Shown piece after piece: positions 1-5,441 of a stretch of 5,441 bases of DNA. The stretch spans positions 1 through 5,441 of the forward strand of contig RFJE01000005.1 in NCBI GenBank assembly GCA_003695005.1. The letters are read 5' to 3'. The position numbers and the translations under genes are program-made. The stretch is from Candidatus Hydrogenedentota bacterium (lineage in GTDB: Bacteria > Spirochaetota > Leptospiria > Turneriellales > J094). Numbering within the stretch: the stretch's first letter is position 1; the number at the start of each line of letters is the position of its first letter. The notes beneath the pieces are model-generated. The model saw nothing but the letters and a program-made list of their open reading frames with translations, did not search any database and was not told the origin of the DNA.

Positions 1-50
1 AATTCTAACTCACTTTGCGATTTTGTTACATTGCTGCTCCGTGTCTGTAG

Positions 51-78
51 CAAAACTAGCCGAGCGGCTACGATTTTG
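51..78. repeat. Imperfect hairpin in the upstream non-coding region
   Basis: TAGCCG (57-62) and CGGCTA (65-70) are perfect inverted copies two bases apart. The stem extends outward through a small asymmetric interruption to CAAAA (51-55) and TTTTG (74-78). In RNA the innermost pair would open to give a four-base loop. A T7 run occurs at 91-97 but is 13 bases past the stem, so this is a poor intrinsic terminator. It could still end a gene lying left of the window. Its role is unknown. Confidence 0.4.
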
Positions 79-81
79 GAG

Positions 82-187
82 TCCCTCACCTTTTTTTGCG
101 TTCGGCAGCTGCTATATCGTAGGTATTACATCTAATAAAGCGGGAAATAAAATCATACGTTCCCCTGATGCAAAAAATGGTGAGGGA
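82..187. repeat. Long interrupted inverted repeat with nested stem
   Basis: The 18-base arm at 82-99 (TCCCTCACCTTTTTTTGC) matches the reverse complement of 170-187 at 17 of 18 positions, with 70 bases between the arms. The loop contains a second stem, GGGAA (142-146) with TTCCC (160-164), and an 8-base palindrome GCAGCTGC (105-112). Just downstream, 200-215 can form another short hairpin with an AATA loop. No convincing gene lies here. It could be a dispersed intergenic repeat or MITE-like element, or a structured leader. I recognise no known riboswitch, and no clear target-site duplication is visible. Confidence 0.5.
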
Positions 188-281
188 TGGGTGTCCCCCC
201 TCCTGAATACAGGGAAAGATTTAGCGCTTACTACGCTTACATTTAGAGAAATCACTGTACAAATCATGCTGAACTACAAGT

Positions 282-311
282 TTGACCGAGCGTGCGCAAA
301 AAAAGTATATT
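282..311 (+). promoter_or_regulatory. Candidate sigma70-type promoter for the metal-uptake cluster
   Basis: TTGACC (282-287) and TATATT (306-311) each match the sigma70 -35 and -10 consensus at five of six positions, with an 18-base spacer. It would drive the barrel and ABC genes downstream. It overlaps the proposed GTG start of the small gene at 292, so both cannot be fully right unless the small gene is transcribed from further upstream. In AT-rich DNA such a match can arise by chance. No convincing Zur-type operator was seen beside it. Confidence 0.3.
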
Positions 312-603
312 GCTTTTGAGTTTTTATTTTCTTGCCGCGATTTTTATTTCTACATTTCATTTTGATATTCCACTTACCGAAAAAACACAAGTACACTCTC
401 ATACACACTCTAGCAAGTGCGGGCTAAATACATCTTTTTGTTTTGTAGTTCATTCTTTTTCTCAGCGGAAAGTTCTAGCAGCAACTTCTTTTCAGCTGCC
501 CCAAGCTACCCAAAGCAAATTTTTTAAATTTAGTCTTTCTCAAACAAAGATTTCTATATTCATTAATTCAAAAGTAGCTCGAGCACCCCCCTTCTTTTCT
601 TAA
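292..603 (+). CDS. Small exported His/Cys-rich protein with C-terminal RAPP motif, possible metal-binding accessory
   Basis: This 103-residue hypothetical protein begins MRKKS, followed by a hydrophobic stretch (about residues 6-22) that fits a signal peptide or single membrane anchor. The next segment clusters possible metal ligands: H35, H37 and H39 in HSHTH, then C43, C50 and H54. The C-terminus ends in ARAPPFFS, with RAPP at residues 97-100. Small exported proteins with a His/Cys patch and a C-terminal R-[AG]-P-P motif (DUF2946-like and similar) often sit beside metal transport genes. That link is from memory and is not a proven homology. It lies 44 bases before the outer-membrane barrel gene, which suggests a shared transcript and a periplasmic metal-binding or sensing role (inference). 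The GTG at 292 is chosen because an in-frame stop lies at 283-285 and only this start supplies the basic N-region. Its ribosome-binding site is weak, and a promoter-like sequence overlaps it. Confidence 0.6.
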   Translation: MRKKSILLLSFYFLAAIFISTFHFDIPLTEKTQVHSHTHSSKCGLNTSFCFVVHSFSQRKVLAATSFQLPQATQSKFFKFSLSQTKISIFINSKVARAPPFFS

Positions 604-637
604 ACTTACATAAAAAATCAAATTCAATCACAAGAAA

Positions 638-643
638 AGGAGG
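638..643 (+). promoter_or_regulatory. Strong Shine-Dalgarno for the outer-membrane barrel gene
   Basis: A perfect AGGAGG lies four bases before the ATG at 648 and fixes that start. It is much stronger than anything before the small gene upstream, suggesting that the barrel is translated at a high level. Confidence 0.75.
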
Positions 644-647
644 GAGT

Positions 648-1766
648 ATGAAAAAATTGATTTTAATTCTTTTGATTTTATTTCACGTAAGTGTTTATGC
701 GCAAAATAACCAAACTAAGGATGATAGCTTTGCTGCAGAAATTGATTCGGAAATCCAACAAGCGGAAAAGAAAAAAGAGCAAACAACGAATGTGCAGGAT
801 TCATCGAATCGTCTCGACATGGCAGCTGTGGTAGATACCGTTGGCTTTTGGCAAGGAAATAAAGAAAGCACAGCGCTGAATCGATTTTTTGTCCGCGAAG
901 CAGCGCTGGGCATTTTTAATGATATTGACCATTTAGCGCGCGGTACATTACGGCTAAATTTAGAAACGGAAGATGGTATCCAATATGAACCTGGAGTGGA
1001 AGAAGCTTACTTTGAGTTTCTTACCCTGCCTTATGGCCTGTACGCAAAAGTGGGTAAGTTTTTGGTCGATGCAGGTCGCTTAAATACATTTCATCGGCAT
1101 GCATGGAACTTTGATTCATCGCCCCTTGTGTATGAAACTTTTTTTGGTGAAGGCATTAATGAAGCAGGGGCAGAAGTGTCCATTTTAATGCCATGGTCTT
1201 TTTATCAAGAGCTACGAATCGGCATCTTTAATGGCGACTCTATTGGGAGTGATGCTCCAAGCTTAAAAAAGTCTATGCCCATGATGACTGCTCGCTTAAA
1301 GCATTTTTTTCCATTAGGGCAGCGTTGGGGGACCCAATTTGGTTTTAGTTTTATTCGCTATGCACCGGATCAGGATAAACGAAATTACAATTTATACTAT
1401 GGTGCAGATGCCATGCTTAAGTGGAAAAAAAATAGCTTACGTAGCTTTTCGGTTACGAGTGAAGTCTGGATGAAGCAAGCTTATCGAAATCATGTTTTAA
1501 AGAAAAAAAACATTGGTGGCTATCTTGCGCTTAATTGGCAGTTTTTACAAACCTGGACAGTGTCTGTACGACAGGATGTTGTGAATTCGTTTCGTTTAAA
1601 AACAGCAGACTATGAAACAGGACTTTGGCTAAAATGGCAACCATCTGGTTTCGCCTATTATCGGATTGGGGCAACTCGCCATAAGCCATACCAAAGTTTA
1701 GAAGAATATACCATTCGTACGCAAGCAGACTTTGTAGTAGGATATCATCCTGCTCATAAATACTAA
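648..1766 (+). CDS. Zinc-regulated outer-membrane porin-like beta-barrel protein
   Basis: This 372-residue protein has a clear signal peptide (basic MKK, hydrophobic residues 4-16, probable cleavage VYA/Q after residue 18). A charged, Lys/Glu-rich linker (about 21-55) follows, then a long stretch with alternating aromatic and polar residues and many Tyr/Trp/Phe, typical of a beta-barrel. Landmarks are FFVREAALG (80-88), VEEAYFEFLTLPYGLYAKVGKF (117-138) and HRHAWNF (149-155). This order, with the H-x-H-A-W motif, recalls a family commonly labelled zinc-regulated outer-membrane porin or receptor, found beside zinc ABC transporters. That recognition is by memory. No plug domain or TonB box was identified, so porin fits better than TonB-dependent receptor. 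The znuA-like gene starts 21 bases after its stop, so the two are probably co-transcribed. The likely job is passage of metal or a metal complex across the outer membrane. Alternatives are a generic porin or a structural barrel. Confidence 0.75.
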   Translation: MKKLILILLILFHVSVYAQNNQTKDDSFAAEIDSEIQQAEKKKEQTTNVQDSSNRLDMAAVVDTVGFWQGNKESTALNRFFVREAALGIFNDIDHLARGTLRLNLETEDGIQYEPGVEEAYFEFLTLPYGLYAKVGKFLVDAGRLNTFHRHAWNFDSSPLVYETFFGEGINEAGAEVSILMPWSFYQELRIGIFNGDSIGSDAPSLKKSMPMMTARLKHFFPLGQRWGTQFGFSFIRYAPDQDKRNYNLYYGADAMLKWKKNSLRSFSVTSEVWMKQAYRNHVLKKKNIGGYLALNWQFLQTWTVSVRQDVVNSFRLKTADYETGLWLKWQPSGFAYYRIGATRHKPYQSLEEYTIRTQADFVVGYHPAHKY

Positions 1767-1774
1767 TTACCTTT

Positions 1775-1781
1775 AAAGGAG
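1775..1781 (+). promoter_or_regulatory. Shine-Dalgarno that selects the second ATG of znuA
   Basis: AAAGGAG abuts a first ATG at 1782 with no spacing but lies six bases before a second in-frame ATG at 1788. Normal spacing therefore favours 1788, giving a protein that begins MIRKK, two residues shorter than the longest reading. Confidence 0.7.
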
Positions 1782-1787
1782 ATGATT

Positions 1788-2687
1788 ATGATTCGCAAGA
1801 AAATCGCAACTATTTTTATAAGTTTCACCTTTCCGTTGGCAACATTGTGGGGATTACCACTTCGGGTTGTTACCACATCGACAGATTTAGCATCCATTGC
1901 TCAAATTGTAGGGGGTGATAGGGTGCATGCAGAAAGTCTTACCCCGCCCGATACCGATTTACATTATGTGCAAGCTCGGCCGGATTACATTCTAAAAGTA
2001 TCCCGAGCCGATGTCTTTATTGAAATTGGCTTAGACTTAGAAATTGCTTGGGCGCCGGCTATTTTACGGCAGTCCCGCAATGCAAAGGTTTCTAAGGGAT
2101 CAAAAGGATTTTGTGATGCTTCCACAGGAATCCGAATATTAGAAAAACCAACGGGAAAAGTAACCCGTCGGATGGGAGATATTCACATTTATGGGAATCC
2201 ACATTACTGGACAGACCCTGTCAATGGCATCATTATGGCAGGTACCATTCGAGATTGTTTAACAAGGGTTGATCCTGCGGGAAAAAGCGTGTACCAAAAA
2301 AATTACAACCAATTAAAAAATCAGCTAAAACAAATTACCATTGAATACTTAAAAAAATTAAAACCTTTTTTTGGTACACAAGTGGTTGCCTATCACAATG
2401 AGTTTGTTTATTTCACAAAGCGGTTTCGCCTAAACATTGCGGATTACATCGAAGAAAAACCCGGCGTTCCCCCTGGACCGGGCAGAATCCGTAAAATCTC
2501 GGAGTTTATCCGCAAAAACCACATTCGAGTGATCCTGGCAACGCCGTGGTCGAATTTAGTGTATTGTCGAAAAGTCGCAAACAATACAGGAGCAAAGCTT
2601 TTAATCTTGCCAATTGAAACGCGAAGCGATTACCCTACAATGCTACGGACTGTTTTGGAGGAATTATGGAAAGCTCTCAAGTCTTAA
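1788..2687 (+). CDS. znuA: Periplasmic zinc/metal-binding protein of an ABC importer (ZnuA/TroA family)
   Basis: This 299-residue cluster A-I solute-binding protein captures a divalent metal in the periplasm and delivers it to the permease encoded two genes later. Numbered from the ATG at 1788, it has an N-terminal export signal (basic MIRKK, hydrophobic to about 22, no lipobox Cys). LRVVTTSTDLASIAQIVGGD (25-44) is the typical first strand and helix. Likely metal-ligand histidines are H59 (TDLHYVQARPDY), H139 (GNPHYWTDP) and H203 (VAYHNEF). The acidic fourth ligand normally near the C-terminus is not obvious; E277 (PIET) is one candidate. H133 in GDIHIYG sits in the variable loop, but the long His/Asp-rich loop of classical zinc-specific ZnuA is absent. 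Zinc is inferred mainly from the neighbouring barrel, and manganese or iron cannot be excluded. The gene's last 22 bases overlap the ATPase gene. Confidence 0.85.
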   Translation: MIRKKIATIFISFTFPLATLWGLPLRVVTTSTDLASIAQIVGGDRVHAESLTPPDTDLHYVQARPDYILKVSRADVFIEIGLDLEIAWAPAILRQSRNAKVSKGSKGFCDASTGIRILEKPTGKVTRRMGDIHIYGNPHYWTDPVNGIIMAGTIRDCLTRVDPAGKSVYQKNYNQLKNQLKQITIEYLKKLKPFFGTQVVAYHNEFVYFTKRFRLNIADYIEEKPGVPPGPGRIRKISEFIRKNHIRVILATPWSNLVYCRKVANNTGAKLLILPIETRSDYPTMLRTVLEELWKALKS

Positions 2688-3337
2688 CATTCCAAGATGC
2701 GGAAATAGGGTATTCTGCAAAAAGCATTTTTACCCATGTAAATTTATCGTTTCCACAAAATATATTTTGTAGAATCCATGGGCCAAACGGGTCGGGCAAA
2801 ACTACCATAGCACGAACTATGCTAGGCTTACTTCGCTTGCGCAAAGGAATTATGAAAGTCTATGCTCAAAAAAGAGCGTATGTTCCACAGCAAAACAAGC
2901 TCGACCGACAATTTCCGATGCGTCTTGCAGAGTTAGTGGAAACGGGATTTTCTTTTTCATTCCGGCAAACTTTTTCCAAGCACCAAAGAAAACACAGACA
3001 GGAAAAAGTGCTGGCTTATTTAGAAAAATCTGGGTTAGCAGGAAAACAAGATTTACTCTTAAAAGAGGCTAGCGGAGGACAATTACAGCGTGCGCTTATT
3101 GCGCGCGCTTTAATTGCTAATCCCGATTTTCTTGTTCTCGATGAGCCTTTTTCCAATTTAGATAAAACTGGCAAAATAGAAATTTGGGATTGGTTACTGG
3201 CCCTGCACAAAGAAAAGCAAATTAGCATTTTTATTATCGACCACCATGAAACAGGAGATCTAGCAGGCTACACACATGAACTCGTAACGGATTTTGGTAG
3301 TGTTCAGCTATTGCCTATCAAAAGGAGGAAAAAATGA
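2666..3337 (+). CDS. znuC: ATP-binding subunit of the metal ABC importer (ZnuC family)
   Basis: This 223-residue cytoplasmic ATPase powers import through the permease encoded next. All core motifs are present: Walker A GPNGSGKT (39-46), Q-loop VPQQN (73-77), ABC signature SGGQ (136-139), Walker B FLVLDE (155-160), D-loop SNLD (163-166) and an H-loop in IIDHHE, most likely H194. The catalytic machinery therefore looks intact. The length is slightly short for the ZnuC/MntA family (about 240-260), with a compact basic C-terminus (KRRKK). The ATG at 2666 follows GGAGG (2657-2661) with four-base spacing and lies inside the end of znuA (22-base overlap). The stop overlaps the permease start as ATGA. 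Both overlaps suggest translational coupling and matched subunit production. The family assignment is firm; the metal is inferred from context. Confidence 0.9.
   Translation: MESSQVLTFQDAEIGYSAKSIFTHVNLSFPQNIFCRIHGPNGSGKTTIARTMLGLLRLRKGIMKVYAQKRAYVPQQNKLDRQFPMRLAELVETGFSFSFRQTFSKHQRKHRQEKVLAYLEKSGLAGKQDLLLKEASGGQLQRALIARALIANPDFLVLDEPFSNLDKTGKIEIWDWLLALHKEKQISIFIIDHHETGDLAGYTHELVTDFGSVQLLPIKRRKK
3321..3328 (+). promoter_or_regulatory. Strong Shine-Dalgarno for the permease gene
   Basis: AAAGGAGG inside the end of znuC lies five bases before the ATG at 3334. It supports this start over the in-frame ATG at 3343. Confidence 0.7.
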
Positions 3338-4203
3338 GCTTGATGGAAAAAGAAATGTTTTATTGGAGTCGCTATCTTCCAACTATTTTATACTCATTAG
3401 CGTATATGATGCTGATTGCTTATAGTGGAATTTGGATTATCTTAAAACGGGAGAGTTTATTTGGCCTTGTGCTAACATCCTTTGCTCGGGTTGCTTTTGT
3501 CATTGGCTTTGGCTTAAATGAAATTTTGTTTGAAGTGCAAAAGACCAGTAATTTCGCAAAGCTTGATATTTTCTTTTTCCCTATCACTCTACTTTTTGTT
3601 TTTCTTACCGTCATGGCCTTGCGTACTTTAAAAGAAGCTGATAAAAGTGCAGAAACTTTTTTAGCCATTTTATTAGTGACTGCCACCGCCTTAATTCCCT
3701 TGCTGCACAAAGTGTTTCACCATACGGATGTAGCAGCAAGCCATACTTTTTTTAGTGATCTTTTATACACCGATCCAAAACTTTTGCAGTATTATTTTTG
3801 GCCTTCAGTACTAATGGCAGTCGGCATGCTTTTTTTCTACCGACCTTTTAAGTTGATTATTTTTGATGCCGACCAAGCATACTTGTCCGGTCTTGCTACA
3901 AAACAGCTAGAATTCCTTTTTTATTTTTTTGTCGGCATCGTGACGGCCATTTGCGTGCGTATTATGGGAATTTATTTAGCCATGGCTGCCATGTTAATCC
4001 CTGCTTATTTTGCCATTACAGTAAGTCGTACCTTAAAAGGGGTGTTAATATTTTGCTTCTTGTTAGTTTTTATAAGTTTGCTTTTAGGATTTAGTTTTGC
4101 TTTTTACGCTGATACCTTGCCAACAGAACCCGTTTTAATTTTAAGCTTTTTATTTTGTGGGGCTGTTGTGTATGTGGTCAGCTTAATGAAAAGGGTGGGA
4201 TAG
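3334..4203 (+). CDS. znuB: Membrane permease of the metal ABC importer (ZnuB/MntB family)
   Basis: This 289-residue integral membrane protein would form the inner-membrane channel, with two copies pairing with two ATPase subunits. Hydrophobic segments lie at about residues 16-37, 42-62, 79-97, 107-125, 152-168, 193-225, 235-258 and 265-285. The 193-225 stretch may span twice. The family pattern is clear in the second half: FDADQAYLSGL (177-187), then VRIMGIYLAMAAMLIPA (208-224), matching the conserved G-x-x-L/I and IPA region of ZnuB. SDLLYTDPKLL (141-151) matches the family's GDLLAVTPEDL-type loop. The first half is divergent: where E. coli ZnuB has G-D-T-L-A-H, this protein reads G-L-V-L-T-S (44-49), so both the Asp and the His are absent. 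Its start overlaps the znuC stop in ATGA. It is the last gene of the cluster. Confidence 0.85.
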   Translation: MSLMEKEMFYWSRYLPTILYSLAYMMLIAYSGIWIILKRESLFGLVLTSFARVAFVIGFGLNEILFEVQKTSNFAKLDIFFFPITLLFVFLTVMALRTLKEADKSAETFLAILLVTATALIPLLHKVFHHTDVAASHTFFSDLLYTDPKLLQYYFWPSVLMAVGMLFFYRPFKLIIFDADQAYLSGLATKQLEFLFYFFVGIVTAICVRIMGIYLAMAAMLIPAYFAITVSRTLKGVLIFCFLLVFISLLLGFSFAFYADTLPTEPVLILSFLFCGAVVYVVSLMKRVG

Positions 4204-4315
4204 AAGGCCTTGGTGTAGTAGTAATAAGCTCACATATAGCTCATCATGGAGTTTTGTGTAATATATAATAGCCAAATCCTTGCGTTGATGAATCCCATAA
4301 CATTCTTTTTGCGAA
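4204..4315. other. Convergent spacer between znuB and the phosphatase gene
   Basis: These 112 bases separate two genes that run towards each other. An 8-base palindrome AAGGCCTT (4204-4211) follows the znuB stop, and AGCTCA is repeated at 4227-4232 and 4238-4243. A short T-run occurs near 4304-4308, but no stable stem precedes it. I see no clear intrinsic terminator in either direction, so termination may be Rho-dependent or the two transcripts may overlap. Confidence 0.4.
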
Positions 4316-5441
4316 TTAGCGATTATTCCTTCGTTCTGCTTTGCGTAACGCAGAAAGATAATTATCATCTTGCGGGTTCAGGTCCACAGCTTTTTTTAGG
4401 TAATGGATGGCATCTTCGTACTTTTGCATTTTTAAAAGAGACATACCAGCTAAATAATTAGCTTGGGCGCTATTGCGGTTTAAATTTAAGGCATCTTGTG
4501 CTATATCGAAAGCTTTGCTATATTCTTTTTGATTATAATAAGCGCTTGCTAACATCAAGGCTGCTTCAAAATGATTTTGTCCGGTATTATGGAATTTTGA
4601 TAAATACCGAATCGCTTCGGGATAATTTTCCTGTAAGTACCAGGCTTTGCCAAAGTATAAATCGAGAGTAGGATCTTCAAAACCACTATCTTTTAAATTT
4701 TGCAATACTTGTAAGGCTTCGCTTGTTTGTTTCCATGATAGATAATCTAAAACTAAGTCTTTTTTTTCCATGTAATCTTTCCACTTTGGATCTCGTTCTA
4801 AGACAAAAAAGGTCAGGTCATCTTGGTTTTTGCTTTCTCCTTTAAATTTCTGAAAATTTTCCAACACAGCTTCTTGGATTTCTTGTGGGGATTTATCCGC
4901 ATTCGATAAGATAATTTCTTCTATCCTTTCCATACCAAATTCTTCCCCGTCTTCATTTTTATGCTCTATAATCCCGTCTGTCATCAGGATGATTTTATCT
5001 CCATATTCGAGCTTGTCTGTTTTAAATTCATATTTCATATCTTTTTCGCGGATAGCTCCAATAAACAAACCATCTGTATCCCATTTCTCTATGCTATGAG
5101 TTGCCGCTCTATAAACTAGCGCATTGCAATGAGAAGCATTTGCATAGTGAACGGTTCCATCTTTTTCTAGTCGAATTAAAAAGGCTGTTAAGTACTCGGG
5201 GCCTGGTACATTATCACAGAGTTCGCGGTTTACGTGGTAAAAAATTTCATCTAAGCGAGTATTGCGCCGACATTGTTCCTGAAAAGTAATTTTGGCCATT
5301 GTAGTTACAAGAGCAGCCGGAATTCCATGCCCCATAACATCGGCAACTAATACTCCAAGAGAATCTCCAGGCATAGGTATTAAATCAAAAAAATCTCCAG
5401 ATACTTTTTCCATAGGTTGCCACCAGGAAGAAAAACGATAC
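4316..5441 (-). CDS. SpoIIE/PP2C-type serine/threonine phosphatase with C-terminal TPR repeats (5' end outside window)
   Basis: The reading frame stays open through the right edge, so the N-terminus is missing. The Met encoded at 5411-5413 is internal: upstream codons read YRFSSWWQP and continue the usual phosphatase opening P-x-E-x-V-x-G-D-F. Numbered from that Met, the metal and catalytic motifs are GDFFD (6-10), VADVMGHGIPAAL (23-35), MTDGIIE (144-150) and QDDLTFF (197-203). The key aspartates are all present, so it should be an active Mn/Mg-dependent protein phosphatase. From about 228 to the end it is helical with three to four TPR-like repeats, for example AKAWYL-type 255-272, HFEAALMLASAYYNQKEYSK (281-300) and YLAGMSLLKMQKYEDAIHYL (320-339). 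The TPRs probably bind a partner protein. In spirochaetes such phosphatases often have sensor or membrane domains in front; whether this one does cannot be seen. It is probably a partner-switching or signalling enzyme unrelated to the metal genes. Confidence 0.88.
   Translation of the reverse strand, partial: YRFSSWWQPMEKVSGDFFDLIPMPGDSLGVLVADVMGHGIPAALVTTMAKITFQEQCRRNTRLDEIFYHVNRELCDNVPGPEYLTAFLIRLEKDGTVHYANASHCNALVYRAATHSIEKWDTDGLFIGAIREKDMKYEFKTDKLEYGDKIILMTDGIIEHKNEDGEEFGMERIEEIILSNADKSPQEIQEAVLENFQKFKGESKNQDDLTFFVLERDPKWKDYMEKKDLVLDYLSWKQTSEALQVLQNLKDSGFEDPTLDLYFGKAWYLQENYPEAIRYLSKFHNTGQNHFEAALMLASAYYNQKEYSKAFDIAQDALNLNRNSAQANYLAGMSLLKMQKYEDAIHYLKKAVDLNPQDDNYLSALRKAERRNNR

Noticed and set aside
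1..291. Possible riboswitch or tRNA in the leader
   Set aside because: Stems are present, but no known riboswitch core motif or tRNA cloverleaf could be recognised by eye.
23..319. Open frame of 98 codons on the plus strand
   Set aside because: It starts with TTG without a ribosome site, runs through the inverted repeats, overlaps the better-supported small gene, and its protein has no recognisable pattern.
695..913. Minus-strand open frame inside the barrel gene
   Set aside because: Antisense shadow of a well-supported exported barrel protein; no ribosome site or family match.
3016..3228. Minus-strand open frame inside znuC
   Set aside because: Opposite the ABC signature and Walker B coding sequence; a shadow.
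3420..3710. Minus-strand open frame inside znuB
   Set aside because: A Lys/Ser-rich complement of membrane-helix codons; a typical shadow.
4334..4355. Inverted repeat TTCTGC/GCAGAA with an inner TGCGT/ACGCA, considered as a terminator
   Set aside because: It lies within the last codons of the phosphatase gene and is not followed by a T-run in either direction.
4357..4366. GATAATTATC palindrome, considered as a Fur/Zur-type operator
   Set aside because: Only 10 bases, inside coding sequence at the end of the phosphatase gene and far from any promoter; likely chance in AT-rich DNA.
4183..4461. Two short open frames (minus 4183-4368, plus 4246-4461) around the convergent spacer
   Set aside because: Both overlap well-supported genes, lack ribosome sites and show no protein pattern.

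Overview
The window carries a compact five-gene plus-strand cluster that looks like a trans-envelope zinc (or related divalent metal) uptake locus. A convergent, edge-truncated gene for a SpoIIE/PP2C-type phosphatase with C-terminal TPR repeats follows it. The sequence is AT-rich (roughly 40% GC by eye) and comes from a diderm bacterium, because it encodes an exported outer-membrane beta-barrel. The SpoIIE-TPR architecture and base composition recall spirochaetes, perhaps Leptospira-like. This is an inference from style, not from a marker gene, and I hold it at about 50%.

Region by region: bases 1-291 hold no convincing gene but contain a hairpin (51-78), a long interrupted inverted repeat (82-99 with 170-187) and smaller nested stems. 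A sigma70-like promoter candidate lies at 282-311. At 292-603 is a small exported protein with a His/Cys cluster and a C-terminal Arg-Ala-Pro-Pro motif. At 648-1766 is a beta-barrel resembling the family usually labelled zinc-regulated outer-membrane porin/receptor. At 1788-2687 is a periplasmic metal-binding protein (ZnuA/TroA type), at 2666-3337 its ABC ATPase (ZnuC type) and at 3334-4203 the permease (ZnuB type). The last three genes overlap and are probably translationally coupled. Bases 4204-4315 are a short convergent spacer with no clear terminator. Bases 4316-5441 (minus strand) encode the phosphatase, open at the right edge.

Working model: the barrel admits metal across the outer membrane, the small His/Cys protein may bind or sense it in the periplasm, ZnuA captures it, and ZnuBC moves it into the cytoplasm using ATP. 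No Zur-type regulator gene and no convincing Zur operator is visible. The most interesting points are the small His/Cys/RAPP protein, the structured upstream element, and the permease, which lacks the Asp/His pair that classical ZnuB/MntB-type permeases carry in an early membrane helix.
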